Shown in pieces: positions 52,917 to 62,565 of a DNA stretch of 64,000 bases. The notes under the pieces are model-generated. The model saw only the letters and a list, made by a program, of their open reading frames with translations, had not been told where the DNA came from and made no database searches. This DNA comes from Candidatus Krumholzibacteriota bacterium (GTDB lineage Bacteria; Krumholzibacteriota; Krumholzibacteriia; Krumholzibacteriales; WJIX01): positions 62,001-126,000 of the forward strand of contig JAXHNR010000001.1 in assembly GCA_034520215.1 (NCBI GenBank), in the 5' to 3' direction. Each line of letters opens with the position of its first letter. Positions within the stretch are counted from its first letter, which is position 1. A program made the position numbers and the translations under genes.

Positions 52917-54686
52917 GTGCTTGAGATAATTGGAAATGTGGATAAAGTTATAGGTCCCGTGGTTCAGGCGAGGAATATAACAAACGCCAAAATGCTGGAC
53001 CTTGTGGAGGTAGGCGAAAATCATCTCGTAGGAGAGATCGTAAAACTGCGGGGAGAGAGAGCCTCGATACAGGTGTATGAAGATACAACAAGCCTTGTGC
53101 CCGGAGCGGATATCTACAGTTCCGGCGCGCCTCTTTCCGTTGAACTCGGACCGGGTTTGATCGGAACGATTTACGATGGGATTCAGAGGCCTCTTGAAGT
53201 AATCCGCGATTCTTCCGGTAAGTATATTCAGAAAGGGATTCATGTTTCATCCCTGGATCATGAAAAGAAATGGAAGTATGAGCCGGTGGTTGAAACCGGG
53301 GATGAAGTTAATGCAGGGGATATAATAGGTAAAATTCAGGAAACCAGACTCATAGAACACAGGGTCCTCGTTCCTCCGGGAATCGGAGGAGAGGTTACCT
53401 GGGCCGCGGGCCCCGGAGAGTATAATGTTACGGAAACTGTTCTGAAGTTGAAAGAGCCGGGAGGCGGGGTCAGAGAGATCAATTTTAACCATAACTGGCC
53501 CGTACGGCAGCCGCGCCCGCTAAAGGAAAAACTGGCTATTTCCAAACCTCTTATTACGGGGCAGAGGGTTATTGACACACTCTTCCCTGTTGCCAAGGGC
53601 GGAACCGTTGTGATTCCCGGAGGGTTTGGAACGGGGAAGACGATGACCCAGCACGCTCTGGCAAAATGGAGCGACGCTGATATTATTGTGTATATAGGCT
53701 GCGGAGAACGGGGAAATGAAATGACTGATGTCCTTCAGGAATTTCCTAAGCTGATAGATCCCAGGACTAAACGCCCCATCATGGAGAGAACTATACTGAT
53801 AGCTAATACTTCGAATATGCCTGTAGCCGCGCGGGAGGCATCTATCTATACGGGAATTACAATTGCCGAGTACTATAGGGATCAGGGGTATCATGTGGCA
53901 ATTATGGCCGATTCCACCTCTCGCTGGGCCGAGGCGCTGAGAGAACTTTCCGGGCGTATGGAAGAAATGCCCGCTGATGAAGGGTATCCGGCGTATTTAC
54001 CGACGAGGCTTGCCGAGTTTTATGAAAGAGCCGGGGTTGTTTCAACACATTCGGGTTCCGAGGGCTCGATCAGTATTGTAGGATCTGTTTCGCCTCCCGG
54101 CGGAGACTTCTCCGAACCTGTCACACAGCACACAAAAAGATTTGTCAGATGTTTCTGGGCCCTCGACCGCCAGCTCGCTAACGCGCGTCATTATCCTGCT
54201 ATCTCATGGCTGGACAGCTACAGTGAGTATGTCGATGAGATAAGCGGCTGGTGGCAGGATAAATCAGGCGGCCGTTGGATAGAGCTTAGGCGCAGGATTA
54301 TGGACCTTCTTCAACAGGAAGGTAAACTGCAGCAGGTTGTAAAATTGGTCGGTCCGGACGTTCTTCCAGATACCAAGAGGATTGTTCTTGAAACATGCGT
54401 GATGTTTCGAAACGCCTTTTTACAGCAGAACAGCTTTGACAAGGTCGATATGTACTGCACACCTGAAAAACAGATCAAGATGCTGCAGATTATTCTTGAT
54501 TTTTATGAGTTGGGACTGGAGAACATCGAAAGGGGAGCCAATATACATCAGATCAAGAAATTGAAAGTTGTTTCTCTGATCAACAGGATCAAGTTTACCG
54601 TCTCAAATGATGATATTGATAAAATAGACGAAATAAGAGATGAATTAACGCGCTCTATGAAAGAAATTGAAGATATGTTTGAGTAA
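52917..54686 (+). CDS. ntpA: V/A-type ATPase catalytic subunit A
   Basis: 589 aa, GTG start preceded by AGGTGAGGG. Catalytic ATP site with P-loop GGFGTGKT (235-242), followed by [13 protein letters not shown] and the [13 protein letters not shown] segment. The family's non-homologous bulge region lies before the P-loop (about 115-200). With subunit B it forms the rotary head. Confidence 0.97.
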   Translation: MLEIIGNVDKVIGPVVQARNITNAKMLDLVEVGENHLVGEIVKLRGERASIQVYEDTTSLVPGADIYSSGAPLSVELGPGLIGTIYDGIQRPLEVIRDSSGKYIQKGIHVSSLDHEKKWKYEPVVETGDEVNAGDIIGKIQETRLIEHRVLVPPGIGGEVTWAAGPGEYNVTETVLKLKEPGGGVREINFNHNWPVRQPRPLKEKLAISKPLITGQRVIDTLFPVAKGGTVVIPGGFGTGKTMTQHALAKWSDADIIVYIGCGERGNEMTDVLQEFPKLIDPRTKRPIMERTILIANTSNMPVAAREASIYTGITIAEYYRDQGYHVAIMADSTSRWAEALRELSGRMEEMPADEGYPAYLPTRLAEFYERAGVVSTHSGSEGSISIVGSVSPPGGDFSEPVTQHTKRFVRCFWALDRQLANARHYPAISWLDSYSEYVDEISGWWQDKSGGRWIELRRRIMDLLQQEGKLQQVVKLVGPDVLPDTKRIVLETCVMFRNAFLQQNSFDKVDMYCTPEKQIKMLQIILDFYELGLENIERGANIHQIKKLKVVSLINRIKFTVSNDDIDKIDEIRDELTRSMKEIEDMFE

Positions 54687-54700
54687 GAAACGGTGAGTTT

Positions 54701-56095
54701 ATGACTGAAAAGAAAATCGTGAGCGGAAGGGAATATATAGGCATCGAGGAGGTTTCAGGGCCTCTCGTTATGGTAAAAGGGATTCATAACATTGGGTATA
54801 ATGAACTCGCGGAGGTGATAGATCCTGACGGGAATGTCAGGCTCGGGATGATACTCGAAACCAGTGAAGGCGCCGCTGTCATACAGGTTTTTGAAGGTAC
54901 ATCCGGGCTTTCCATACCCGAAACTAGAGTGCGTTTCCGGGGCGAGCCTTTAAAGTTCGGAGTAAGCGGCGAGATACTGGGCAGGGTTTTTAACGGTCTC
55001 GGGCAGCCCATAGATGACGGGCCGCCGCCCAAAGAGGATATGAGAATGGATGTTAACGGTCTTCCGATTAATCCAACGGCCAGAGAATATCCCCGGAAAT
55101 TTATTCAAACAGGTATTTCCGCGATAGACGGAATGAATACACTCGTACGGGGGCAGAAACTGCCCGTTTTTTCAGGTTCCGGACTTCCCCATAACAAAAT
55201 AGTGGCTCAGATAACCAGGCAGGCGAAGATAATCGGCGAGGAAGCCCAGTTTGCCGTAGTCTTCGCGGCGATGGGAATAAAACACGATGTGGCCAGTTAT
55301 TTTATAAAGAACTTCGAGGAATCGGGAGTTCTAGAGAAGGTTGTCCTTTTTCTGAATCTGGCGGATGACCCGTCTGTCGAAAGGCTGGTTACTCCCCGGA
55401 CAGCACTCACGGCGGCGGAATTTCTGGCTTTTCAGATGAATATGCATGTGCTTGTGATACTGACCGACATGACGAATTACTGTGAGTCGCTTAGAGAAAT
55501 TTCCACGATACGCGAGGAAATACCCAGCAGAAAGGGATATCCGGGATATCTTTACAGCGACCTTTCTAGTATTTATGAACGCGCTGGAATGATCAAGGGT
55601 GTCGAGGGCTCAATAACACAGATGCCCATTCTTACGATGCCGAATGATGATATTTCGCACCCCGTTCCCGATCTGTCAGGTTATATCACCGAAGGTCAGA
55701 TAGTTCTCGAGAGGGAGCTGGACCACAGGAATATTTATCCGCCTATAGCCGGGCTGCCTTCACTTTCACGTCTTATGAAGGACGGGATAGGTGAAGGAAT
55801 GACAAGGGAGGATCACGCTCACGTCGCGAGCCAGCTATTCGCCGCGTATTCACACGTGAAGGATGTCAGAGCTCTTGCCGCTGTTATCGGCGATGAGGAG
55901 CTTACGCCGCTCGACAAAATATATCTTGATTTTGGAGAAAGATTTGAGCGTGAATTTCTGTCTCAGGGTGAGTATGAGAACAGGGATATTACTAAAACTC
56001 TTGAGATAGGATGGGAAATAATCTCCTCTCTTCCAAAGGAAGAACTCTACAGAATTTCAGAAGAGGAGATAAATAAGTATTACGGCAAGGAATAA
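54701..56095 (+). CDS. ntpB: V/A-type ATPase subunit B
   Basis: 464 aa. Non-catalytic nucleotide-site subunit: no intact Walker A ([10 protein letters not shown] in its place), with [22 protein letters not shown] and [19 protein letters not shown]. Follows subunit A by 14 nt. Confidence 0.96.
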   Translation: MTEKKIVSGREYIGIEEVSGPLVMVKGIHNIGYNELAEVIDPDGNVRLGMILETSEGAAVIQVFEGTSGLSIPETRVRFRGEPLKFGVSGEILGRVFNGLGQPIDDGPPPKEDMRMDVNGLPINPTAREYPRKFIQTGISAIDGMNTLVRGQKLPVFSGSGLPHNKIVAQITRQAKIIGEEAQFAVVFAAMGIKHDVASYFIKNFEESGVLEKVVLFLNLADDPSVERLVTPRTALTAAEFLAFQMNMHVLVILTDMTNYCESLREISTIREEIPSRKGYPGYLYSDLSSIYERAGMIKGVEGSITQMPILTMPNDDISHPVPDLSGYITEGQIVLERELDHRNIYPPIAGLPSLSRLMKDGIGEGMTREDHAHVASQLFAAYSHVKDVRALAAVIGDEELTPLDKIYLDFGERFEREFLSQGEYENRDITKTLEIGWEIISSLPKEELYRISEEEINKYYGKE

Positions 56096-56135
56096 TCAGG
56101 CCGTTGACAGTTATTTATAGCGGAGAAGTGATAAA

Positions 56136-56777
56136 ATGGCAAAATATGAGATTGCGCCTACGAAAAGCAATATGATGAAGATTAAGCGTGAACTCGGCTT
56201 TGCCCAAGAGGGATGGGAACTCCTCGATCAGAAGAGACAGATTCTTGTAGTTGAACTTATGGGACTTATCGACCGTGCCGTGGAAGCACAGCGTGAAACG
56301 GAAAAGAGACTGAGCGAGGCGTTCGAAGCCCTTGATCAGTTAACTCTCCGAATGGGAAGAAGGGAAATAAGCCTCACGGCTCCCGCGGTGAATATCAAAT
56401 CTGACATTTCTTTCTCGCAGAGAAGAGTTATGGGGGTTTCTCTGCCGAAAGTAAAAGTCAACTTCAGGGATAATCCTCCTTACTTCGCGGCCCCGGAGAG
56501 CAGTATCTGGATAGATGAAACGATAAAGAGGTTTCGCGAGGTGCTTCATCTTCTCGGCGATCTGGCTGAAGCGAGGATTTCACTTATGAGACTTTCCCGT
56601 GAAGTGTCAAAGACTATCAGGCGCGTGAATGCTCTGGAAAAAATATTTATTCCCGATTATAAAGAAACACTCGGATATATTGAAATGGCTCTGGAAGAAT
56701 CAGAAAGGGAAGCGTTCTTTGTCCTCAAGCTGGTCAAAGACCGTATTTCCCGCAGAAAAGGGGAAATCAATGGATAG
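56136..56777 (+). CDS. ntpD: V/A-type ATPase subunit D (rotor shaft)
   Basis: 213 aa, two long helices forming the central shaft: APTKSNMMKIKRELGFAQEG at the start and KTIRRVNALEKIFIPDYKETLGYI near the end. Its last 8 nt overlap the following UspA gene. Confidence 0.95.
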   Translation: MAKYEIAPTKSNMMKIKRELGFAQEGWELLDQKRQILVVELMGLIDRAVEAQRETEKRLSEAFEALDQLTLRMGRREISLTAPAVNIKSDISFSQRRVMGVSLPKVKVNFRDNPPYFAAPESSIWIDETIKRFREVLHLLGDLAEARISLMRLSREVSKTIRRVNALEKIFIPDYKETLGYIEMALEESEREAFFVLKLVKDRISRRKGEING

Positions 56778-57261
56778 TGTAAATCCCTTAGGTAATATTC
56801 TTCTCTACATCGACGGAAGTGAGTCTTCTGTCCTGGCCGCGCGTATGGCTATCACAATGGCCAAGGTGTACGGTAGCAATCTGCGGGTGATTTATGTTGT
56901 TAATGAAAAACTCCTGAACGAACTTCTCAAAGCGAAGGTTTTTGTTGAAGTGGAGAAGATGGATTACGAAAGGGATATAGAGAATGACGGGAAAAGATAT
57001 TTGAACTATGTCAAGAAACTCGCCGAGGGTAAGGGAGTGCATTTAGAAACCGTTCTTCGTAAAGGTGTTGTTTATGAAGAAGTATCGAAAGAAGTGGAAG
57101 AACACGAAGCGGATCTTGTTATTCAGGGTGAACTCGGCGAGGTGCAGAGTCTCAAGGATTCTTTCTATGAAGAGGGAGAACGCATATTGCGCAAGGTTTC
57201 CTGTCCGGTGATGGTGGTAAGGGGAGAGGATAAAATCGAGGCTATCTTTGGAAACCTATAG
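56770..57261 (+). CDS. Universal stress protein (UspA family)
   Basis: 163 aa from ATG 56770, inside the end of the subunit D gene. UspA fold: ILLYIDGSESSVLAARMAI at the start and a C-terminal GELGEVQSLKDSFYEEGERI region in place of the ATP-binding G2xG9xG(S/T) loop; only part of that loop is recognisable. Translational coupling to the last ATPase subunit suggests that it responds to or regulates energy state. Confidence 0.88.
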   Translation: MDSVNPLGNILLYIDGSESSVLAARMAITMAKVYGSNLRVIYVVNEKLLNELLKAKVFVEVEKMDYERDIENDGKRYLNYVKKLAEGKGVHLETVLRKGVVYEEVSKEVEEHEADLVIQGELGEVQSLKDSFYEEGERILRKVSCPVMVVRGEDKIEAIFGNL

Positions 57262-57369
57262 TTTAATTTTTACTCCGAGGAGCTGTTCCTTGCGTTCAAC
57301 ACTCGAATTAATTAAGTTTGTCTAAAGTAAACCCAGACTCGGGGAAGATCTTCAAAGGCAGGTTATGAG

Positions 57370-57831
57370 ATGAGATTAACAGATTACATCAAACCGGAGA
57401 GTATTGCCACCGATCTTATAGCTGAGGATAAGGAAGAAGTTATAGAAGAGCTAGTTGAGAAACTTTCCGAGAATACTGATTGCTGCGATATGGACAAGGT
57501 TTATCAGGCTGTAATGGATCGAGAAAAGAATGGGAGCACCGGTCTGGAAAAGGGAGTTGCTATTCCTCACGCTAAATGTGATGATATAGACAGATTGAGG
57601 ATTGTGGTAGGTATTTCCGAGAAAGGTATTGATTTTGATTCCCAGGACGGAAAGCTGTCACATATTTTCTTCCTTATGATTGCTCCTTCTTCAGAAGCGG
57701 GCCCGCACGTTCAGGCTATCGCCAGAATTGTCAAGATGATCAGCATAGAGGGTGTTAGTGAAAGACTTATTAAAGCTGGGAATGCTGAAAAACTACTTGA
57801 AATTATAAGTTACGTTGAGAATGGCGGTTAG
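57370..57831 (+). CDS. PTS EIIA (PtsN/fructose type) domain protein
   Basis: 153 aa. The phospho-acceptor H67 sits in GVAIPHAKCDD, the EIIA-fructose/nitrogen signature; MDREKNGSTGLEKG precedes it. No EI, HPr or sugar permease gene is in the window, so a regulatory role like PtsN is more likely than sugar uptake. Between the UspA gene and an HgdC-type pair. Confidence 0.9.
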   Translation: MRLTDYIKPESIATDLIAEDKEEVIEELVEKLSENTDCCDMDKVYQAVMDREKNGSTGLEKGVAIPHAKCDDIDRLRIVVGISEKGIDFDSQDGKLSHIFFLMIAPSSEAGPHVQAIARIVKMISIEGVSERLIKAGNAEKLLEIISYVENGG

Positions 57832-57855
57832 CAGTTTTTCTATTAATATTATTCT

Positions 57856-58602
57856 ATGGAAAATCTTAAGTCGAAGAAGTTGATCGGATATTACGGGTTC
57901 CCCAGGCCCTCTGTGCTTGGATCAGTAAGAGAGCGTTTTGGATACAATCTGGAGCTTGTAGATCTCGACATCGCCCACGAAGCTCCCGATTCGAGGGTTG
58001 TTCAAACCACTACCTGTCGGATTATAGCAAATATCATAGATAACGCGATCGAATATTCAGAGAGACTGGCAGCTATAGTGGCGGACGTGGGAGAGGGAAA
58101 ATGTGACAGGGGCAGATATGCTGCCCTTATTTTGAAAGAGATGGGGTTCAATGTCATTGAATCGCGTTTTCCCCCGGAGGAATTTGAAAACAGACCTCTT
58201 GTCTATTCAACCGGCGGGGGTTCTCTTGCCGAGAGGATAGATGCGATAATGGAGACTGTTATACGGCCACGCGATTCCGCCGGTGCCGCGCGCAAGTGTG
58301 AACCCACCCACGGTTTCTGGGGGGTTCCTCCCAGCGATTTCAGGATCCTGGATATTTTCCCGCAAACAACGCATATATACGGTTGGACGAGGTGTGTCGA
58401 GGCGGGAAGACCGGGTGATCTGCAGTTGGAATATTTCGTTGATGAAAATGTTCCCACGGTGTTTTTTACTCAGAGTTTTTGTGCTAAGCAGGATATGGCC
58501 CATTATCTCGCTGAGAAGCATGACGGGCTTTTTGTCGACTGCCATCGTAATGTCAACGATTCGATACTTTCAAAGGTCGAAGCTTTTATCAAGCTGTCTT
58601 AG
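57856..58602 (+). CDS. Cysteine-rich protein paired with an HgdC-like activator (HgdB-like?)
   Basis: 248 aa; family not securely recognised. At least six cysteines (in TTTCRI, GKCDRG, ARKCEPTHG, TRCVEAG, SFCAKQD, VDCHRN) could ligate a 4Fe-4S cluster. The alternating beta-alpha pattern and the neighbouring activator ATPase suggest a short relative of 2-hydroxyacyl-CoA dehydratase / double-cubane type acceptor proteins, but it is much shorter than those (about 380-420 aa). Partner and substrate unknown. No signal peptide. Confidence 0.5.
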   Translation: MENLKSKKLIGYYGFPRPSVLGSVRERFGYNLELVDLDIAHEAPDSRVVQTTTCRIIANIIDNAIEYSERLAAIVADVGEGKCDRGRYAALILKEMGFNVIESRFPPEEFENRPLVYSTGGGSLAERIDAIMETVIRPRDSAGAARKCEPTHGFWGVPPSDFRILDIFPQTTHIYGWTRCVEAGRPGDLQLEYFVDENVPTVFFTQSFCAKQDMAHYLAEKHDGLFVDCHRNVNDSILSKVEAFIKLS

Positions 58603-58650
58603 TTAAATGTGAAGGAGACGCTGTCTTCATTGATACAGACGGAGAAGAAA

Positions 58651-59304
58651 TTGAAACTCGCCGATTGCGGTAGCACATGGACTAAAATACTGGATGTAGA
58701 ATCGGATTTCCTTGAGATCATAACAACTCGCGAGCTGGTTCGAAAAGACCTGCCGCTTTTCGACATTGCAACGGGACACAGCGCTAAAAAGCGTTGTGCT
58801 AAGTTCAAGAATGAATTGCTGGCACTGGCTGAAGGCGCCCTTTCTCTTGTTGACAAGGAGGATTTTTCGATTGTTGATGTTGGCGGAAGGGATGTTAAAT
58901 TCATCCGGTTCAAAGGGAGAAAGGTTAAGAAGATTGACTGGAATCTTGCCTGCGGCGCTACGACCGGCGCTACAATCGAACTTCTAACGAATTATTACCA
59001 GATTGATTACCCGTCACTTGAGCCGGTCGATACATGGATAAATGTAACTTGCGGTGTTTTCGGTATGGAAAGGGTCTTAGAGTCCGTTTCAAAGGGAAAA
59101 TCACCGCAAAGGAGTGTGGCTGAATTTATACACGGCATGGTCCGCAACGTTTTTGATTTCACGCAGAGACCTTCCGAAATATACCTGTCGGGCGGTTTCT
59201 GCGGCAACAGGTGTTTTCTGGACTCAATGGCGAGATATAGCAAAGTTATACCTCTGGGAAGAGCTGTTCTAATCGAAGGGCTTAAAGAGGAAACTGCGGG
59301 ATAG
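58651..59304 (+). CDS. HgdC/BadF-type ATP-dependent activator
   Basis: 217 aa from TTG 58651 (GGAG 6 nt upstream), which begins right before the first ATP motif; a GTG at 58609 is an alternative but has no ribosome site. ASKHA fold: ADCGSTWTKI (phosphate 1), VDVGGRDVKFIRF (phosphate 2). Two cysteines match the cluster-bridging pair of HgdC: one in NLACGATTGATIELL and one in INVTCGVFG. Such dimers hold one 4Fe-4S cluster and use ATP to drive an electron into a partner protein. The partner is most likely the preceding cysteine-rich protein. Confidence 0.78.
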   Translation: MKLADCGSTWTKILDVESDFLEIITTRELVRKDLPLFDIATGHSAKKRCAKFKNELLALAEGALSLVDKEDFSIVDVGGRDVKFIRFKGRKVKKIDWNLACGATTGATIELLTNYYQIDYPSLEPVDTWINVTCGVFGMERVLESVSKGKSPQRSVAEFIHGMVRNVFDFTQRPSEIYLSGGFCGNRCFLDSMARYSKVIPLGRAVLIEGLKEETAG

Positions 59305-59326
59305 TAATCAGCGGAAGAAGGAGATT

Positions 59327-61135
59327 ATGAAATATCTGAAGCGCAATAATACTCTATCGGAAAGCAGGCGGAACAATTTATTTCAGGCGAAAACCGCGAC
59401 TCTTTTTTTTGTCATTCTCCTGGTTCTTTCGTCCTTCTCATGCCGAAGACTGAAGTTTTCTTCTATAGATTTTCAGGAAAGAAAGCAGAAGCCGGGAGCG
59501 GGAATTGAGCTGTCAGCTCAATTCCTTTCCGACCCCGAAGAAATAAACCAGCTTTTTCACACCTTTCTGCCGGATTCAGGGGTCATCCCCGTTCAGGTAG
59601 GTCTGCGTAATAATGACACATTGCCGATTATAGTTAATGGATATTCCACAACCGGATTATGGGATAAGGTTGGCGGGATATCCCTTGTGTTAAAAGGCGA
59701 AGAATTTCTGCCTCTCGGGCCTGTTCAAGTTATGAAAAGGATGATTGGCGATAGAGCGGTCGAGTACAGGCCGAAAGGTCCCGGAGCATTCGTTAAGGGT
59801 TCTATTTTGCCGCCTCTGGGCATCTATTACGCGTATGACGAAGCAACGACCGGGAGACTCTTCAGAGGGCTCGCTGACAATTCTCTTTACGGGATAAATA
59901 GTCTGTTCTTCTTTGAGCCCATCGTTCTCGAGCCGGGTGATCAAAAAACGGGATATCTTTATTTCCCTATCTCTACCCTTCTCTCCCCTTATGAAGTTAC
60001 CACGATTGAGGTAAAGGGGAAAGAGGATGAAATACGTAAAGTGACAAAATTAAAGGATGATTATTCGACTCCTTTTTCAGTAAAAGTAAAGGCAGTTTCC
60101 GCTGATTCTGATTTTGCCTTAAGGGGTTTGGGCCGGGATGGACTTTCTTTTTATGATATCTGCTTTGATTCGCGGAAATTATCGAATACAGAGAAGATCC
60201 GGGCATTCCTTCTTAATAAGGATAAGGAAGACAGCGGGAAAAGCAATCTCGTGTTTGTGGAATTTCCGCGTCCCCTTCGAAAGCCGCTTCAGCCGGAGAA
60301 TAAAATAAAGTTAGATGATATCAACGCTATGGCTGAAATAGCAGACGTTGTAACGGAGAATGGCTTCGCCGCCTGCGGAGTGAACTTCACGCGCAAGTCC
60401 AGAGTTTATTTTTCCGCTTTCGACGGCGGCGGCGGGCCTCGCCGCTGGCAAAGTGATCTCGAAAGTAGTATTCTAAGGCTCGCCTTTGCCGATGACGGCG
60501 TTCTTGCCGTTTGTGATAATGGTTATTGTTATTATCTTTCCAGAGAAGACGGAGAAATTGATAAAAGATACGTAAAATTCAACGCTGACCTAGATGACAT
60601 TTTCTGTTATTCAGACAGAATGTGCGTGTTCGGTAATAATAAACTGAAAGTATTATCAATAGACGGAAAACATCTTTTTGAAGAGATAGGCACATTTGAC
60701 ATCGGAGATGCCGACAGAAAAGTGGTCGGGAATATAAGTAACAAGGCCGTTCTTATTTACCACTCTAATGATACACCGGGAGACACGCTCGTTTTGATAG
60801 ATCCGGAAGAAGGACGAGAAATCGCAAGAGAATCTATTCCCGGGAAAATAGCCGCCGCGAGCTGCGGCGGCGAGATAGCAGTTCAGCTTGAGTCCGGAGT
60901 TATTCTTCAATACTCATTTACGCGGGGCAGCCTTCTTCTGAATGAGAGTTCGTTACTTTTTCCCCGGGCGGATGAAATAGTGGAGGCGGGCGGGGTGATC
61001 CTCGCGGCGAGAGAGGAAGGCAGAATCGGTTTATTTGATATTAAGGACAGGCTGTTCTCGCCCCCTAATTTCAGACGTGAAACACCGGTAGTTTTCTCTC
61101 CGGCCAGGGAAAAGCGAGGAGCCGATGACAAGTAG
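59327..61135 (+). CDS. Uncharacterised lipoprotein with beta-propeller-like C-terminus
   Basis: 602 aa. Long signal peptide with lipobox LSSFSC (C39), so an exported lipoprotein. Residues 50-260 form a beta-rich domain I do not recognise. From about 350 on, repeated short strand pairs (VYFSAFDGG, LAVCDNGYCYYLS, LKVLSIDGKHLFEE, IGLFDIKDR) resemble a PQQ-type beta-propeller. Encoded 22 nt after the activator gene. No enzyme motif seen. Confidence 0.65.
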   Translation: MKYLKRNNTLSESRRNNLFQAKTATLFFVILLVLSSFSCRRLKFSSIDFQERKQKPGAGIELSAQFLSDPEEINQLFHTFLPDSGVIPVQVGLRNNDTLPIIVNGYSTTGLWDKVGGISLVLKGEEFLPLGPVQVMKRMIGDRAVEYRPKGPGAFVKGSILPPLGIYYAYDEATTGRLFRGLADNSLYGINSLFFFEPIVLEPGDQKTGYLYFPISTLLSPYEVTTIEVKGKEDEIRKVTKLKDDYSTPFSVKVKAVSADSDFALRGLGRDGLSFYDICFDSRKLSNTEKIRAFLLNKDKEDSGKSNLVFVEFPRPLRKPLQPENKIKLDDINAMAEIADVVTENGFAACGVNFTRKSRVYFSAFDGGGGPRRWQSDLESSILRLAFADDGVLAVCDNGYCYYLSREDGEIDKRYVKFNADLDDIFCYSDRMCVFGNNKLKVLSIDGKHLFEEIGTFDIGDADRKVVGNISNKAVLIYHSNDTPGDTLVLIDPEEGREIARESIPGKIAAASCGGEIAVQLESGVILQYSFTRGSLLLNESSLLFPRADEIVEAGGVILAAREEGRIGLFDIKDRLFSPPNFRRETPVVFSPAREKRGADDK

Positions 61136-61183
61136 CTGTTTTCTTCCGGATTAATCGGGTTTTTAAGTTGAAAGGCACCTTAA

Positions 61184-61777
61184 ATGGAGAAAAGCAGAAC
61201 AGATGTAGAACGGGTTCTGGCGACATTTTCAACGCACATGGAGCAGAAACATTCGACGCCTGATAAATTTATTGAGAATATCGAAGGGCTTCTTGATTTG
61301 AAGAGAAAAAGAGAGGGGGAGGATTACCTGCGGTCTCTCGAGAAGAATGTTGTGTATTTGCATTATTTCGTGGAAGAGGCAAAAGCGGTTCTGGAATTGA
61401 TGCTGCGGAGAGTTAACGACGACGAGAAATTTATCCGGGTTGATCCCGGTTTGACTCTTTCTGAAATAGAGGAAAGGGTAAGGGAAGAAATCACAAACGA
61501 AAAAAAGGAAATTTCACAAATAGAGCGTTTCTCTGAAATATTAAAGAAGGAAAGCGGCGCGGGGAAGAGTTATGCTGAAAGACTTGAATTTAATTATTCA
61601 TATCTTATGGCGGCAAGGAGTTTTACAGTAGATTTTATAAATATTATTTACGCACTTCAAAAGGATTATTATGTTGAGGGAATAAATTCTTCAACCCGTG
61701 AGAATATATTACGCTATATCGATATGACAGCCAATTATTATATTGGTAACGTAAGGGTTGAAAATGGGGGACAGTAA
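61184..61777 (+). CDS. Uncharacterised helical protein
   Basis: 197 aa, predicted mostly alpha-helical, charged, with no membrane segment or recognisable motif. A central stretch (LSEIEERVREEITNEKKEIS) looks like coiled coil. Follows the lipoprotein by 48 nt and may be cotranscribed. The 166-nt gap before bioY has no visible feature. Confidence 0.55.
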   Translation: MEKSRTDVERVLATFSTHMEQKHSTPDKFIENIEGLLDLKRKREGEDYLRSLEKNVVYLHYFVEEAKAVLELMLRRVNDDEKFIRVDPGLTLSEIEERVREEITNEKKEISQIERFSEILKKESGAGKSYAERLEFNYSYLMAARSFTVDFINIIYALQKDYYVEGINSSTRENILRYIDMTANYYIGNVRVENGGQ

Positions 61778-61943
61778 ATTTCAAGTCTGATTATAGGGAA
61801 GAATTTATGGGGAGTTAAAAAGTAAGAAAAGAAGAAAGCTTATTCTTGAAAAAGAGAATCAAAAGAAGTATTTTCATTAAGGTCGGAGAGATTAAGGAAT
61901 AATATCCGGAAGGTGTATTAATATTCATTGAAGGGAGAAAGAA

Positions 61944-62504
61944 TTGTATAGTCAAAGTATGGTTATGACGAGCCCCGGACTTTCAGACAAAGCCGGACTC
62001 GCTGTCAATCGCGCGGGTAAGATATTGGCTTTTACTCTTTTTGCAGCTGTCGGGGCGCAGTTTGCTGTTCGCCTTCCCTTTACACCTGTGCCGGTTACCA
62101 TGCAGACGCTTTTTGTAGTTATGGCCGGAGTCGTGCTCGGCCCGCGTGATGGCTTCTACGCCATGCTTTCATACCTTGCCCTGGGTATTTCAGGGGCGCC
62201 TGTCTTTGCCGGGCTTACTTTCGGTCCGGCCGTTTTGTTCGGACCCACGGGGGGTTATCTGATGGCGTTTCCCGCCGCGGCCTTCCTGGCCGGATATCTG
62301 CCTGAGATTGCCGGAGGAAATACGGCGGCGAGGGCTTTAGGTATTATTTCAGGTTTGGCGCTCATACTGCTCTCAGGAGCTGCTTATCTCTGTCTTATAA
62401 CCGGCTTATCCATTGCTGATGCTCTCATGCTGGCTGTTATTCCGTTTATTATTGCTGAAATCGCCAAATTTCTGGCAGCTGTCTTTATAGCCGGCAGGAT
62501 ATAA
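61944..62504 (+). CDS. bioY: BioY family biotin transporter substrate-binding component
   Basis: 186 aa, TTG start with GAAGGGAG upstream. About six helices. BioY marks: RLPFTPVPVTMQTLFVVMAG, GPRDGFYAMLSYLALG and FGPTGGYLMAFPAAAF. It binds biotin in the membrane, working with an energy-coupling module (EcfA/EcfT) not present in the window, or alone. Confidence 0.95.
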   Translation: MYSQSMVMTSPGLSDKAGLAVNRAGKILAFTLFAAVGAQFAVRLPFTPVPVTMQTLFVVMAGVVLGPRDGFYAMLSYLALGISGAPVFAGLTFGPAVLFGPTGGYLMAFPAAAFLAGYLPEIAGGNTAARALGIISGLALILLSGAAYLCLITGLSIADALMLAVIPFIIAEIAKFLAAVFIAGRI

Positions 62505-62565
62505 TAAAGGGATAATAAATACATAGATGATCTATTTCCGCCGGAACTCCTTGCTTGAGCGGATC

